Origin: Loripinus fragilis
Lineage: Eukaryota; Mollusca; Bivalvia; Lucinida; Lucinidae
NCBI GenBank assembly: GCA_964019695.1
Contig: OZ026517.1
Span: 73,924,665-73,988,664, forward strand
Length of the DNA stretch: 64,000 bases
Direction: 5' to 3'
In this document: one piece after another, positions 1 to 12,123 of the stretch
Position numbering within the stretch: position 1 is the stretch's first letter
How the letters are laid out: each line of letters starts with the position of its first letter
Notes under the pieces: generated by a model
The model's input: the letters and a program-made list of their open reading frames with translations, nothing else
What the model was told of the DNA's origin: nothing
Databases searched by the model: none
Made by a program: the position numbers and the translations under genes

Positions 1-327
1 AATTTCTAATATTTACATTTCCACTGCGACTCTTTAAATGAACCTTTGCATTTGAGATGTGGTTCATACCTTCATGAACAAATCGATTTCAGCCACACCC
101 ACATACGCGCAACGTAACGCAAACGTCAGTAAACATGCAACATTATTGGATGGACTTGATGTTAGCCCGCTCAAATGGTGCGTATGTGACATTAAGCGCG
201 GAAATTTGGCGTTTTGGCTATTCCAAACCCTACGTTATGTCTGATTTAATTCAAAATATCTGGAAAACCAGCCAAGTTAGGTGAAAATTGATAGTTGACT
301 GATAATATAAAATGTAAATATAAGCAA

Positions 328-472
328 TAAATTCAATTTTCGGAATGTTCATGGAATCATGAATTCTTCGGGTCTCTTGCAAAGTTAACGTGAAGCCCTT
401 CGGGCTTCACTTACTTTGCACGAGAACCGAAGTATTCATGATTCCATGAACATTCCAAAAATTGAATTCATT
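328..472. repeat. Foldback hairpin element H1
   Basis: The two halves are near-perfect reverse complements. The left arm reads AATTCAATTTTCGGAATGTT and the right arm has AACATTCCAAAAATTGAATT. The centre is a small hairpin of GAAGCCC and GGGCTTC around a TTC turn. There is no coding capacity. The architecture fits a palindromic MITE or snap-back element. No clear target duplication beyond AT-rich flanks is visible. Confidence 0.8.
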
Positions 473-499
473 TCTTAAATGTCCACTTCTAACAGTCGC

Positions 500-700
500 G
501 GAGCACAGTGTCTCAGTTACTGGGATCGAATGATTGCTGGTTCGAGCCTCGCAACCGGCGGAGTCACTGTGTTGTTTCCTATAGCAAGACACTTTATCCG
601 ATTCTTAGTGCTTGTTCAACCCAGGCAGACCCGTCCCGATATGACTGACAATTGTTGACTGGGGCATAACCAATCAAACCATCCGGTTAGCGGTGGTGAT
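500..700 (+). repeat. tRNA-derived SINE, copy 1
   Basis: A tRNA-like head with a weak A box (around 508-525) and a good B box GGTTCGAGCCTC at 539-550 is followed by a body shared with the copies at 24,444-24,654 and 51,731-51,937 (shared words such as ACTGTGTTG, TTGTTCAACCCAGG and ATTGTTGA). The head is more diverged than in the other two copies. No clean tail or target duplication was found. Confidence 0.65.
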
Positions 701-710
701 GTACTTATTG

Positions 711-1638
711 TTTTCCCCTGGATACCAGCTTGCTTCTGAAAACGATTAGGAATAACGCAGATCGTTTCTACTAAACTGGAATTCAGCTCTCACCATATGC
801 TTTCGGATCTTTTTAACTCATTTTATAAAAGTGTGACAAAACTCTTTGTATGCACATGTCATATTCTTCCCAGTCAGTGAGTCAGTATTTGAAAATGCCA
901 CCTAACATAAAATGTAGAATGGAGCCTCTTTTCGGCTCGTGGGGGGGGGTAACTTGAGGGTAACTTTGGTGCGGGTGTGCGAGCCAGTTTTTTATAAACC
1001 TACCGCAATCATATACCTGGTCTTCGGAAAAAATGCCCCATTCATATACCTTTTCTTAGAGAAAGGGGGGGGGGATATCGTATACCTGGCAGCGCTGAAA
1101 AAGGGGGCTATTCGGGCCGCACATCCGTACTTTGTCATATACAGGTAGTTACCTCCCCCTCCCCGAGCTTTTCGGTTTCAGTTGACTCTACAAAAGTCCT
1201 GTCAGCGATACATGCATCTGCTGAAATGATTAGACAGTGTCTAAAAGTGAGTATTTGAGGTCACCCTACAACCACAGCACCTTTGTCACCTCGTTTTCAA
1301 CTCCCCAGTAATAAGTTATCTCGTCTGCTTCTTCTTAAAAATGACTCCCCAGCAGTAGGCCGATGTTGATGCAAGTTCACTCTTAGCGGGTCAAACTGTT
1401 ACAGCTTGGTCTACGCTGATCATATTTAAAAAAAGTTATTCTGACCGAGTCATATTTAAAGCAAGGGGGCTTTAAGGCAGTCAGACAAGAAATTTCAAAC
1501 ATGAGCTACTATACCTGGCTGGTTCAATTCACCCCATCTACGTTCCCTGTATTAACCTATTCGGGGTATTGACTTTGAGACATCTCTCTTTCACACCATG
1601 ACTATGTGTCCAAAATCTATTGGAAATTTACAATACAA
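711..1638. other. No gene; G-run rich intergenic DNA
   Basis: No supportable gene. The segment 939-1165 has long G runs separated by an imperfectly repeated phrase (ATATACCT occurs three times), suggesting a degraded short repeat. The 69-residue ORF there is low-complexity and not credible. Confidence 0.5.
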
Positions 1639-1639
1639 A

Positions 1640-2260
1640 GTAAGGAAGGAGACAAAGATCAGGAATCGATACAATCAAATACCACACCCGGCGGGAAAGT
1701 GACAAAAACACAAGAAAGCATCACAAACAAGAGAGCCAAGAGGTCAGCCATTTTCCAGCATGTGACACCACAGGCTGCAAAGGACAGACGAGGTAAAGGA
1801 AGTAAGGGTGCAAAGATCAGGAATCGATACAATCAAGTACCACACCTGACCCAGGTTACCTATGGGAAAGTAACAAACTCACAATTAGACACCAAAAACA
1901 AGAGCCAAGAGGTCAGCCATTTTCCAGCAGGTGACACAACAGGTTGCAAAGAACAGACGAGGTAAAGTAAGTAAGGGTGCAAAGATCAGGAATCGATACA
2001 ATCAAGTACCACACCTGACCCAGGATACCAATGGGAAAGTAACAAACTTACAGTTAGACACCACAAACGAAAACCATGAGGTCAGACCTTTCCAAGCAGG
2101 TGACCACAAGGCACATATAAATAGACGTGCACAAAGGCATAGCCAACACAAGACAGAAAAACATTAAAAGATAACAAAAGCGGAACCGCCTTGGAACGGT
2201 CTGTGAAATATTTTACTGGCGGGCTTAAACCGATTTAACAGTGCACCAACCTCACCCTAA
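1640..2260 (-). repeat. Family B retroelement 3' end, three head-to-tail units
   Basis: The motif CAAAGATCAGGAATCGATAC occurs at 1,653, 1,811 and 1,980, giving units of 158 and 169 bp. Each unit is the reverse complement of the family B 3' terminus seen with coding sequence at 19,119-20,037. Only the third unit continues further into the family B tail (CCGCCTTGGAACGGTC, then the TTTAAC / CCTCACCC block). The open frames across it are accidental. Confidence 0.85.
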
Positions 2261-3215
2261 CGTCGAAATCGAAAGTACAATTTTAATAATTAGAAATTCA
2301 TCCAAACAATACTATCGGTTCATTTACTCTCATTGCAGATCATCAGATGACATGATTGCCACAAGTCAATTCAAACGCTTGTGTGTACACATTAACGCAT
2401 GGCTTGAAAAGTTTACCCGTTTTATAGCTCCTCTTTCTATTAATTTCGTAGCATCAAAGGTAACTTTTAATGCTTTTCACCTGCTGCTTTCTATGTCATA
2501 TAGTCTTTGCTTAGAAGAATCAACATGGCTCTAAAAGAAAGTGATAAATCTGGGACGTGGTGGGAATGTTTTGGCCAACTGTTCTGATATAGATCATCCT
2601 AGGAACGGGTTGACTTGTCAATGTAATTCAAAGAATGAACTTCATGATAATAAATAGATGTTAGTGGCATAATCAAAAGCAAAACTAGAACGATTAATTT
2701 ATTTGTCACACGGTCAAATTAAGTACCACAATAAAACATGGGGTTCCCCTTGTAGAAAGGATATAATGTTATTGTATATCCTCGGTGGTACCGTGTGTTA
2801 TCCCTTTAGGTCCTAAATTTTAAAAATGAATCTTCCAGTTAAAGAACTGTACTAATCCGTACTAGTTACCTGCTGCTTTAAGGACATGCTTGTATGTGAC
2901 ACTTTGTTTTGCACGACATGCCTCTGAGCATGCCTTTCCTCCATGGGTAGTGTAGTTATGGAACCAAAGAGTACATGTGTCAATATTGCAGTGACAAAGC
3001 AATGATAAACTATTAACCCTTTGTAACCTAATGGATTATTCCTTCTGGTTTGATACAAACAAACTTGGGATAGTCCATTGTACATACATGTTTCTAGTTA
3101 TGCCAGGTTATTTTTTTAAATATTGTATTATTTTGTCGGAAGATCATTTCATCTGGGTCTTCACTGTTTGCAAAAGTACTCGTTTAGGACCCGCATACAA
3201 AGGGTTCACGAAAGG
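2261..3215. other. No gene; unassigned intergenic DNA with a dispersed repeat
   Basis: No gene seen. Around 3,005-3,095 is a dispersed sequence (ATGGATTATTCCTTCTGGTT followed by CTTGGGATAGTCCATTG) that has a diverged relative at about 57,373-57,455. Confidence 0.4.
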
Positions 3216-3345
3216 CATGTGCCTTCATCTCAGAATTGCTTTGTTTGTCTTCCTGGTGTCTCGTAATTGTTGTGTGGCTCTTCCTCACGATACCACGGGT
3301 TTGTCTGCAATTTGTGATTGTTATATTTCCTGATCATACTATTAC
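3216..3345 (+). repeat. Family A retroelement 3' fragment
   Basis: This matches the last ~130 bp of the family A tail (63,640-63,768): CTTCCTGGTGTCTCG, GGCTCTTCCTCACG, and the terminal TTCCTGATCATACT. It is 5'-truncated and non-coding. Confidence 0.8.
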
Positions 3346-3365
3346 TATTTTTGAACAGACTTAGT

Positions 3366-3745
3366 AAAGTAAGTAAGGGTGCAAAGATCAGGAATCGATA
3401 CAATCAAGTACCAAACCTGAGCCAGGATACCAAAGGGAAAGTGACAAACTCACAGTAGACACCACTAACGAGAGTTCAGAGGTCAGCCCTTTCCCAGCAG
3501 GTGACCACAAAGCACATATAAACAGACGCGCACAAAGACATAGCAAACACAAGACAGAACAAAAACATAAAAGATCCACAAAGGAAGTACCGCCTTGGAA
3601 CGGTCAGTAAAATATTTCACTGGAAGGCTTAAACCGGTTTAACGGCGCCAACCTCACCCTTAATTCAGATGTGGATCAAGACACATAGACGTTTGGTTTG
3701 CATGAAAGACCCCTAACTTATCAATGCATCATCTCCTAGAACATA
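3366..3745 (-). repeat. Family B retroelement 3' fragment
   Basis: It starts with the family B terminus (reverse complement AAGTAAGTAAGGGTGCAAAG) and continues through the conserved block CCGCCTTGGAACGGTC to about CATCTCCTAGAACATATAAA. It lacks the RT coding part, so it is a 5'-truncated copy. Confidence 0.85.
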
Positions 3746-3944
3746 TAAAACCGACTCTGCTGATTTGATCATTTTGTAATTTTCCAGATTATCTGGATGT
3801 TTCAATTCACCAGATCGAAGGAGAAATAATCAGCTCCACCATCTCATCAGGGTCTACCTTATTTATATTAGCAAAATGACATTCTACCGTTATCCAATAT
3901 ATTTACTAATTCGGGATTAAATTTGAAAAATAAAATAAACCAAT

Positions 3945-4180
3945 TGAACGTTTGGGCTATTTACAGTCTACTGTTAATAACCAATTTAACGCTTTGAGTT
4001 ATTTACAGTCTACTGTAAATAACCAATTTAACGCTTTGAGTTATTTAGAGTCTACTGTAAATAACCAATCAAACGTTTTGAGCTATTTACAGTAGTAATG
4101 TTTTGAGCTATTTTCAGTCTACTGTAAATAGCCCAAAGCGTTAAATTGGTTATTCACAGTTGACTTTCAATAGCCAAAAA
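3945..4180. repeat. Tandem ~60 bp repeat with internal palindrome
   Basis: About four units carry TTATTTACAGTCTACTGTAAA, which is itself a palindrome, separated by AACCAATTTAACGCTTTGAG. The last unit reads partly in the opposite sense (AAAGCGTTAAATTGGTTATT), so the whole array can also fold back on itself. Confidence 0.85.
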
Positions 4181-5138
4181 CTAAAGAAGTTTAAATAGCT
4201 GAAATTATGGAGCATGTGTGCATATTTTGGTTTTTGCTGGAGCATTATTTCTAAGTACATGTGTATAGACTCACAAAAATTGATTACATGTTGCAATTAT
4301 TGCTACATGACTGAGCACACACTTGATTTCTATTATCTATGTTGTATTTTATCGTACAATGAAAACATAATGCGCAAACGAACCTGAACATGTTATTATT
4401 CCGTCAATAAATTGTTTTGGATTATGTAAGGGAAATAGATTATGAAGTATAAGCATATAATTGAAAACGCACAGTTGGTTGGATTGTTACCAGTGATTTT
4501 TATCATTCTTTAGTATGCCAAAACCACTTATCACAAGCTAAATATCGGTGTACATCCCGTTCCTCGGGTATCATGATTCAGCTAGTGTTTGTGCGATAGT
4601 ATAGAGTAAAATGTGATGCGTATGCCATTTGGTCGAAATTGCACTTTTTTGCATCGGCATACATCGATGTGACCGTTTTGAGCGTCTATCTTTTTTTCCT
4701 AAACTTTTAAAATACAGCCCATCCAGCAGTCGTTTGCGGGTGTATCTCGTTGTTTTTAATCCTCTGTTTCCCGATATTGTCTGTCAGTTAACACATACGA
4801 ATCATTCGGGAAAGTCCGCCATAATTCGAGAATCGAATCATGGCTCGGGTGTACAGATGTATTAGATTGGTGCCCCTCGTTGATAAAGCTCCACTTCCGC
4901 TACGCATATAACGTTTGGTAACTAGTAATTTTTTACAAGTAGAAAATCCTACTCATCCGACTGCGCATGCTCTAGAAAAGATTTTTCAACACAAACTTCA
5001 GTATTTTTTCAGCTACTATAATTTGATAATTAAGTAAAAGAAAAAAATATAAACTCCCAAAACAAAATAAATTTAATAAAACGGCTTGTTTAAAAAAAGC
5101 ACTTTATGTCAAGGGTATTTTCCAATACACGTCACTCA
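4181..5138. other. No gene seen
   Basis: AT-rich sequence without a recognisable repeat or gene. The 78-residue ORF at 4,629-4,865 has no domain signature and was not accepted. Confidence 0.4.
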
Positions 5139-5548
5139 TGACGTCAATGTGTATGCGATACGTAGGCGCAATGGAGGCTAGTAGTTACCTGTCTTAATAT
5201 GCTGACAAGCTATTAAAGGGAGAGAACCAGTCTACAAATGTATGTAAGAAGCATTACGCGTAGTACTATGTACCAAAAAGCTCCATTTTGTTAACCGGAA
5301 CTGGTGTATGGAAAATCAGTTCTGTAGCATGTAGGTTCAGCTCTATTAAAATCGATGAAAAGTTTAATCAGCAGAATAAATGAAGTGTATGTATTTTTCA
5401 GTAAAATATCGCTATAGAGATATTTTATAGCGGTATTATATTGAAAAAAAAGCATAAACTTCATTAAAGCCGTTTGCTTTGCTGCAATCACACTTGAGAT
5501 TGTATAAACATGGTGTCCGTGACGTCAGCGTCACGTTATATGACGTCA
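5139..5548. promoter_or_regulatory. Cluster of three perfect CRE octamers
   Basis: TGACGTCA occurs at 5,139-5,146, 5,520-5,527 and 5,541-5,548. The last two are 21 bp apart, about two helical turns. This is the CREB/ATF binding consensus. No transcription unit could be assigned next to it, so a regulatory role is inference; the octamers may belong to an old repeat. Confidence 0.35.
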
Positions 5549-5695
5549 GCGACATGTTATCACCCGCGTTATTAAAGTAGATCCTCGATGTACATCCGGG
5601 GTCTGATTCCACGGAATTCCGCGGAATTGGCCGAGCCAGTTCCGATTGACATACGAATATAAGTTGGGTAACTAGTACAAACACTGATTAGTGTA

Positions 5696-7040
5696 GGGGC
5701 CAAATCTCAAATTTTGAGTTCTGTTGCACCCCCAAGGAAGAAAAACTTGGTCACTATTTTCAGTCAGTGACATGTCTTGGGGCCTTGGAAACCCATGTTT
5801 TACTAAGTTTTCTGTGGTCAATTTTCTGTAAATGGCCTGTAACCAACGTTACCCTACTAACATAGAAAATGGTAGTATACAAAATGCAAGACTAATAAAA
5901 TATTTTACAAAAGTATCAATGAAATTATTTGAACTTTAAATGTTTGATCTAGTCATAAACATCAATTGCAGACATCTGTGAGATATATTTTGCTCAACAG
6001 CGTGACGTATGTTACATTTTATACGAAATTGCAGATAATGACTTTACAGTTTGCATATGAGAATTAACCATGTTCCCTAACCGCAGAAAGAAACACTTGG
6101 TTACTATTTTCAGTCAGAGACATGTCTTGTGGCCTTAGAAACCCAAGGTTTACTAAGATTTCTTTGGTCAGTTGTCTGTAAATGGCCTGTAATCAATGTT
6201 ACTCTACTGACTTTAAAAATAGCAACACAAAATACAAGACTAATGGGATATTTCCAAATAGTATTAATGAAATTATTTGAGATTCACATGTTTGAGCAAG
6301 ACTTAAACACCAAATTGAGACGCGTGGAGTGTATTTCTGCTGGTCAGAGTTAATTATGTTACATTTTTTATGAAATTGCATATTATGACTTTATAGATTA
6401 CATATTAGAATAAACCATTTTTCCCAACCTTAAATATGTGATAAAGATCTCTATTCAAATGATGCATGTCCATTCTTACATATGAAAGCTACTTATTACT
6501 TGTAACTGGCGACAGAGGTAGCAAAATAAACGTTTAAATATGCTTATTAGCACGTTACTTCTACTGACGTACATATTTTCTGTCTAACTTGTTTACATTG
6601 CATTGGAATGTACAATGTCTTCTTTCATCTCTGTCACAGTGAAATAAAATAATAATTTAATACACAGAGTCAACGACGAAGGAAAGTTTGCTGCTGTTAA
6701 TATATAATAGGTAACGTAGGTAGCAGTATTGTCCTTTGCATAAATCGATAAAAACACTAAAGTGTGGAACGTAGACTCAAATTTTTCCTTAGCCTTACGA
6801 CATAGCCTGTCGACAAGGTTATATTTGAGTCTACTCTCTATCTTTTTTTAAATAACTTCAATTATAGTCAAATTATTCTAAATAAACAATAAAATAAGAA
6901 AGTTTTGCTATTTTGATTGATTCTGTTATTTGATATGACTGTTTGCAGATTTTTTACAAATGGTTCATAACAGTAAACATAATATCTACTTCATGATTCA
7001 AATATTGGACTGAATGTTTTATTACGTTTCGTTGTCAAAC
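5696..7040 (+). repeat. Left inverted arm of the 5 kb element
   Basis: It contains two tandem units whose starts are marked by the CACTTGGTTACTATTTTCAG-type sequence at about 5,740 and 6,090, each followed by ACATGTCTTG, GGCCTGTAA and ATTATTTGA landmarks about 350 bp apart. The inner part (6,450-7,040) carries ATGAAAGAAGACA-type and TTCATGATTCAAATATTGGA sequences, which recur inverted in the right arm. Confidence 0.85.
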
Positions 7041-9309
7041 TCACAATAGGCCTGTAAATTACGTTATAAAACCAGGATAGAAAATATGTAAGCCAGTAAA
7101 AGTTGCATGCTAATAAGCGTATTTAAATATTTATTTCACTACAGTTACAAGTTATAAACAGCTGCAAATATGTTAAAATGGTAATTTACCATTATAATAG
7201 AGACCAACATTATAAAATTAAGTTTGGGGAACATGTTTTATTCTAATATGCAATTAAAAAGTCATTATCTGCAATTTTGTATAAACGTAACATACGTAAC
7301 GCTGACGAGCAGAAACCTATCTCACACATGTCTGCAATTAGTGTTTATGTTTAGGTCAAACATTTAAAGCTCAAATAAGCTCATTGATACTATTGGAAAA
7401 TATCCTATTAGAGTAAGTGTGTCTTGGTTGGTCTTTCGATGACAGAGGCTCTTAATAAGGTTATTCAACGATGTAAACATGCTACACACGCAGCTGTCAT
7501 TCACCATATTGGATCAGCTGACAGCTTCAGTGTATACCCAGTCTTTCATCAGTTAATTAGAGGTCATGTCTCATGTTTTGAGAAATTACATCACGAAAGA
7601 TTTATCTAATACAAGTTTACAAACATAATCAATTGTTTTAATATTTCTGATTTGTATGATATAGAAAACAATCCCTTAGTTGGGATGCTCGCCATCTAAC
7701 ATATAATGAATCTGTTTTTAAACTATATCAGTTTGTTGAAACAGTGATTTTTCATATAAGGCTTGTCTTTATATTACAGTATCATATTACATGTATTAAC
7801 CAGTCCTATATACGAGATTAGCTAGTACTTGTAACCGGCAACATACTGTACTAAATATTTGTAATCTTAATATGACACTACACTTAAAATTAAATGGAAA
7901 TGATTTCCTTTCACTGAAGACAAGACAGCCCTCAAGCAATATTAGTATTAACAAATGGGTACAAGAATGAGTCAGTTTATGACTAAAATGCTGTCTACAA
8001 GCTGCTATCCGCAGTATTATTCACATTTCGGATGGCTCTGCATACAATAAGCCTAATTCAGTAATCTTTGAAACCACCAAACTAACCATAAGTCTCATAC
8101 TTTTCATTTCATAGATGATGTGCAAACATGTACAATTGTTACAAATAACTCTGACAGTGCAAAACAACAACAACAAAAAACTACATTATTAACAATGTAA
8201 GAAACCAATAGCTGCGTGTTAGTTGTGACACCTTTTTCAACTGACAATCATTTGACAACTTAATATGTGAGCTTCAGAGATTCAAACCATGTTGCTAAAT
8301 TTTCTTGTGTCATGTTTATGATTCAAGTTGTTACTCCTGAAAGTGGACTTTCAAAAAGATTCAATAACGGACAGAAGATTTGCAATTAATGTTGCCATGA
8401 AATATCTTTATAGCTTTGCAATTAGTTTTATCACATACTATGTTATTCAGTCTATGAGTATGGCTTTACTTTTACTTTTTCTTAATTAACAAACATATAA
8501 TTTCTTTCAAAATTGCTGTATAATATAATAACATAATAAGCATTACAATATGATATAAAAGAATCGTGCCTAACAAAAGTAGAGAAGATTGCAATTGTGA
8601 CAGATGAAACATTGTTGTTATTTGTTTTCAAAATGTAATTGCCAACAGTGAAAAATAAATGTATTAAGCATGCAAGAAACCCTGTTAAGGTAAGATCTAC
8701 AAAACATCAGGTACATTTGGGTAAAAACCATGCTACTTCTGTTCTGATAAATACTTTGGTTGATATTATGTTTGCAGTCTTTACAAAATGAGTTAGAAAT
8801 TTTAGATTACATGTATAGCAAACACAGTCAAGACCTAAAATGTCCTGTCTCTTCTTCACAGTACCGTTGGTTAGTCTGCAGTCTGCGATTGTGACATTTC
8901 CTGGTCATACTCATTTTTTAGCAAACATTGTTTTTTTTTCAAGCTTGATAAAATACTCCGAATGGCAAAAAGAGCCAGAACTTGCAGGAAATATATATAT
9001 AAGCTAAAATAATAGCAGTTTGCTGTTACATATGTTATGGACTTACCTTACATATACATTTAGTGTAAAGCGTATATAACTTGTAAGACAGCTAATCATC
9101 AAATCTGACCAATCTGTTACCCATTCGCTCTTGTTTAACGAAGGCTTAACCAGAACTTTGTTAGTTTTAATATTTGTCTTCCTCTGTACTAAATCAACAG
9201 AAAGTCCCTGCTCTGGAAGGCACCGCGCACTATCATTTCTGTCCTGCCACCAGATGCAGAAAATATTGCTTTGTTATTTTTACTTTTAGTTTTTAATTGA
9301 TATACGGTA
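7041..9309. other. Core of the 5 kb element, non-coding
   Basis: Positions 7,080-7,430 are an additional copy of right-arm sequence (AAAATATGTAAGCCAGTA, then GGGGAACATG and AACATACGTAACGCTGA), in the same orientation as the right arm. At 8,850-8,925 is a family A 3' end (GATTGTGACATTTCCTGGTC). The rest is AT-rich with no ORF above about 60 residues that resembles a transposase. Confidence 0.65.
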
Positions 9310-10647
9310 TCCTCATTCCAATATTTGAATCATGAAGTAAATATCATGTATATTACCATAAACCATTGACAAAAAATGCAAACAGCCATTTCAAAGTAAC
9401 AGAACCAAACATACTAAACTCTTATATTCGTGTTTATTTAGAATAATTTGTCTGTAATAATGTTATAAAAAAAAAACATGTTGAGAGTTGACTTAAATTT
9501 TACATTGCGTGTAGTCAGGCAAAGGCAAAAAATTGAGTCTATTCGCCACAAATTCTATCATTTTTATCCATTTATGCAAAACATCATTTTGTTACCTACG
9601 TTACCTTATTCATATATTGACAGAAATGAAATATCCATGGTAGTTAAACCTGTTTGTTCTGTCGCTTTTTAATTTAATTTAATTGTGAAAGAGATGAAAG
9701 AAGACAGTGCCCATCCCAGTGCAATGTAAATGGACGAAAATAAAATATGTACGCCAGTAGAAGTGAGACGCTTATAAGCATCTTGAAATATGTATTTTAC
9801 TACACTTTATTGCCAGTTGCAATTTTATAAATTGCTTCAAATATGTGAAAATGAAAATTCATCATTAGAATCAAAATCTTTATAAAACACATTTATGGTT
9901 GTGGAAAATGGTTTATTCTGATATTCAATCTTTTAAGTTATTATCTGCAATTTCATAAAAATGTAACATAAGTAACTCTGGAGAGCAGAGGTACATATCA
10001 CAGATGTTTACAATTTATATTTATGTCTAGCTGTAATGTGTAAAGTTCAAATAATTTCATCAATACTATTGGAAATTTTCCTATTGGTCTTGTCTTTTAT
10101 TTTTGTTGGTATGTTTAATGTTAATAGGGTAACATCAATTACAGACCTTTTACAGACAACTGATCAAAGAAACTTAGAAAAAAACATGGGTTTTAAGGCC
10201 CCAGGACATGTCTTTGACTGAAAATAGTAACCAAGATTTTCTTCCTGGGGTTGGGGAACATGATTCATTCGTAGATATATTATCTAAAGTCATTATCTGC
10301 AATTTTGTATAAAATGTAACATACGTTACACTGATTAGCAGAAATACATCTCACACATGTCTGCAATTGATGTTTATGACACGATCAATCATTTAAAGTT
10401 CAAATAATTTCATTGATACCATTGTAAAATATCCTTTTAGTCTTATATTTTGAGCACTAGTATTTTCAATGTTAGTAGAGTGACTTTGATTACAGGTCAT
10501 TTACAGAAAGCTGACCACAGAAAACTTAGTATAACATGGGTTTCCAAGGCCCCAAGACATGTCCCTAACTGAAAATAGTAATCAAGTTTTTCTTCCTGGG
10601 GGGTGCAACAAATTCACAAAATAGCCCATATATATCAGTTTGGCCCC
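9310..10647 (-). repeat. Right inverted arm of the 5 kb element
   Basis: Reverse complement of the left arm. It starts with CCAATATTTGAATCATGAA, includes AAGAGATGAAAGAAGACA and two tandem units with ATGTCTTTGACTGAAAATAG and ATGTCCCTAACTGAAAATAG, and ends TTCTTCCTGGGGGGTGCAAC followed by TTTGGCCCC. Confidence 0.85.
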
Positions 10648-10659
10648 TAGACCAGATAG

Positions 10660-11490
10660 GTTAAAAAAGAAGGCAACGATACAAGTATCACACCTGATCC
10701 GAGATACCATATTGAAAAGTAACAAAAAAAAACAAAGAAAAATCACACACAAGAGCCAAGAGGTCAGCCGTTTCACTAGGCTTCAAGTAGCAGACAAGAC
10801 AGCATAACCAAGACAAATATGAAACATAACTAACAAAATGATCCACAAAAGAAGCACCGCCTTGGAACGGTCAGCAAAAATCAGTAGAGAGCTTAACCAT
10901 GTTTAACGATACCAACTCACCCTAAATTCTGATGTGGAATAAGACACATAGATGCTTGGCTCGCATGAAAGGTCATCTCCTAGAACATAAAAATCAAGAC
11001 GCAAAAAGAAGATATACAAAGATAAGTACTCAACAGTACAACTGAATATCCAAGCAAAAAAAAAAAAAAAAAAAAAAAAAAACAGATCAACTCGATTGGA
11101 CCTGACCATTAACAGGACATCAGGATCCAACCCTATCATCTACATATGTCTGAACCGTCATAGTCAGAGGTCCGACCCGCTTGCTTGCAATTAAAGAGGG
11201 AAACTGGGTTGACCACCAAGCATGTAGTCTGTTGCAATACATTAATATTTAAACCAATTGTTATAATGCGAGATTATTTTAGTTAACTGTGCTGAAAGAA
11301 CATATGCGCCTACAATTTTCTTTAATTTATACACTAAGTCGCCATTTAACTCTGGCTTTGACAGTCCCTTGCTTAAGAGATATATAGGTCCAAAATCGAG
11401 TTCAAATCATATTATCGGTGGTAAAAATAAGGAAAAAAGTTTGCAAAGCTTATGATACCGATAGCCTCGTTTAAGAAGTTTCTAAGTTAA
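10660..11490 (-). repeat. Family B retroelement, 5'-truncated copy with decayed RT C-terminus
   Basis: It follows the 5 kb element directly. It carries the family B tail (CACCGCCTTGGAACGGTCAG) and continues into the reverse complement of the RT C-terminal region (TATGATACCGATAGCCTCGT at the inner end, as in 19,980-20,010). The extreme 3' terminus is partly deleted, and a poly-A run at about 11,057-11,084 interrupts it. The coding part has no open frame. Confidence 0.8.
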
Positions 11491-11824
11491 ACGTTAATTG
11501 CGAGTGTTGAAGTCTGCTGCATGGCTAGATGCTCTAGACTAGCAAATCGAATGGGGAATAAAATATTAAGTCAATTAGATGTAGAGCGAGGAACATGACC
11601 ATCTAAAATAGGAAATTGACAATTTTCAAAAATCAAAATCTTCACGTTTATCGTAAATTTTGGTAGAAACAATATCATTCGAAATGGACAAAACAATTAC
11701 TAAAACGAGGCTTCAGTTTATGAGGCATTTACTTGATTAATTTGAAGCTCTGAAAGGAATATTTGACTTACCATGTTGTCTAAATATATATTATTTTTGC
11801 TTAAAATATCATCCAAATATCTGG

Positions 11825-12123
11825 ATGTAAAGTTAAAAGCCTCAATAATAACAGACTGCTTATCATAAGTAGGAGACGACATCAATTCTCAGTCATAACA
11901 AAACAACAATAAATACACAAGCAGGGGGGGCACAATTAGCGCCCGTTTGAACCCCTACAAACTTGTCTGGTGTCATGTAAAGTTAAAAGCCTCAATAATA
12001 ACAGACTGCTTATCATTAGTAGGAGACGACATCAATTCTCAGTCATAACAAAACAACAATAAATACGCAAGCAGGGGAGCACAATTAGCGCCCGTTTGAA
12101 CCCCTACAAACTTGTCTGGTGTC
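11825..12123. repeat. 150 bp tandem duplication
   Basis: Two nearly identical copies (11,825-11,974 and 11,975-12,123) differ at only a few bases, including the G run after AAGCAGGGG. The near-identity points to a recent duplication. There is no coding capacity. Confidence 0.9.

Larger units (their letters stand above)
5696..10647. mobile_element. 5 kb element with 1.3 kb terminal inverted repeats and TA duplication
   Basis: The ends are GGGGCCAAA at 5,696 and TTTGGCCCC ending at 10,647, each flanked directly by TA (5,694-5,695 and 10,648-10,649). From the ends inward the arms stay reverse-complementary for about 1.3 kb (5,696-7,040 against 9,310-10,647). Each arm holds two tandem subterminal units of about 351 bp. 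TA duplication is usual for Tc1/mariner and several other cut-and-paste superfamilies. No transposase ORF is visible in the 2.3 kb core, so it is probably non-autonomous. The superfamily is unknown. Confidence 0.85.

Noticed and set aside
1606..2167. Lysine-rich ORFs of 119 and 78 residues
   Set aside because: They lie on the antisense strand of family B 3' tails, which are non-coding in the better copies.
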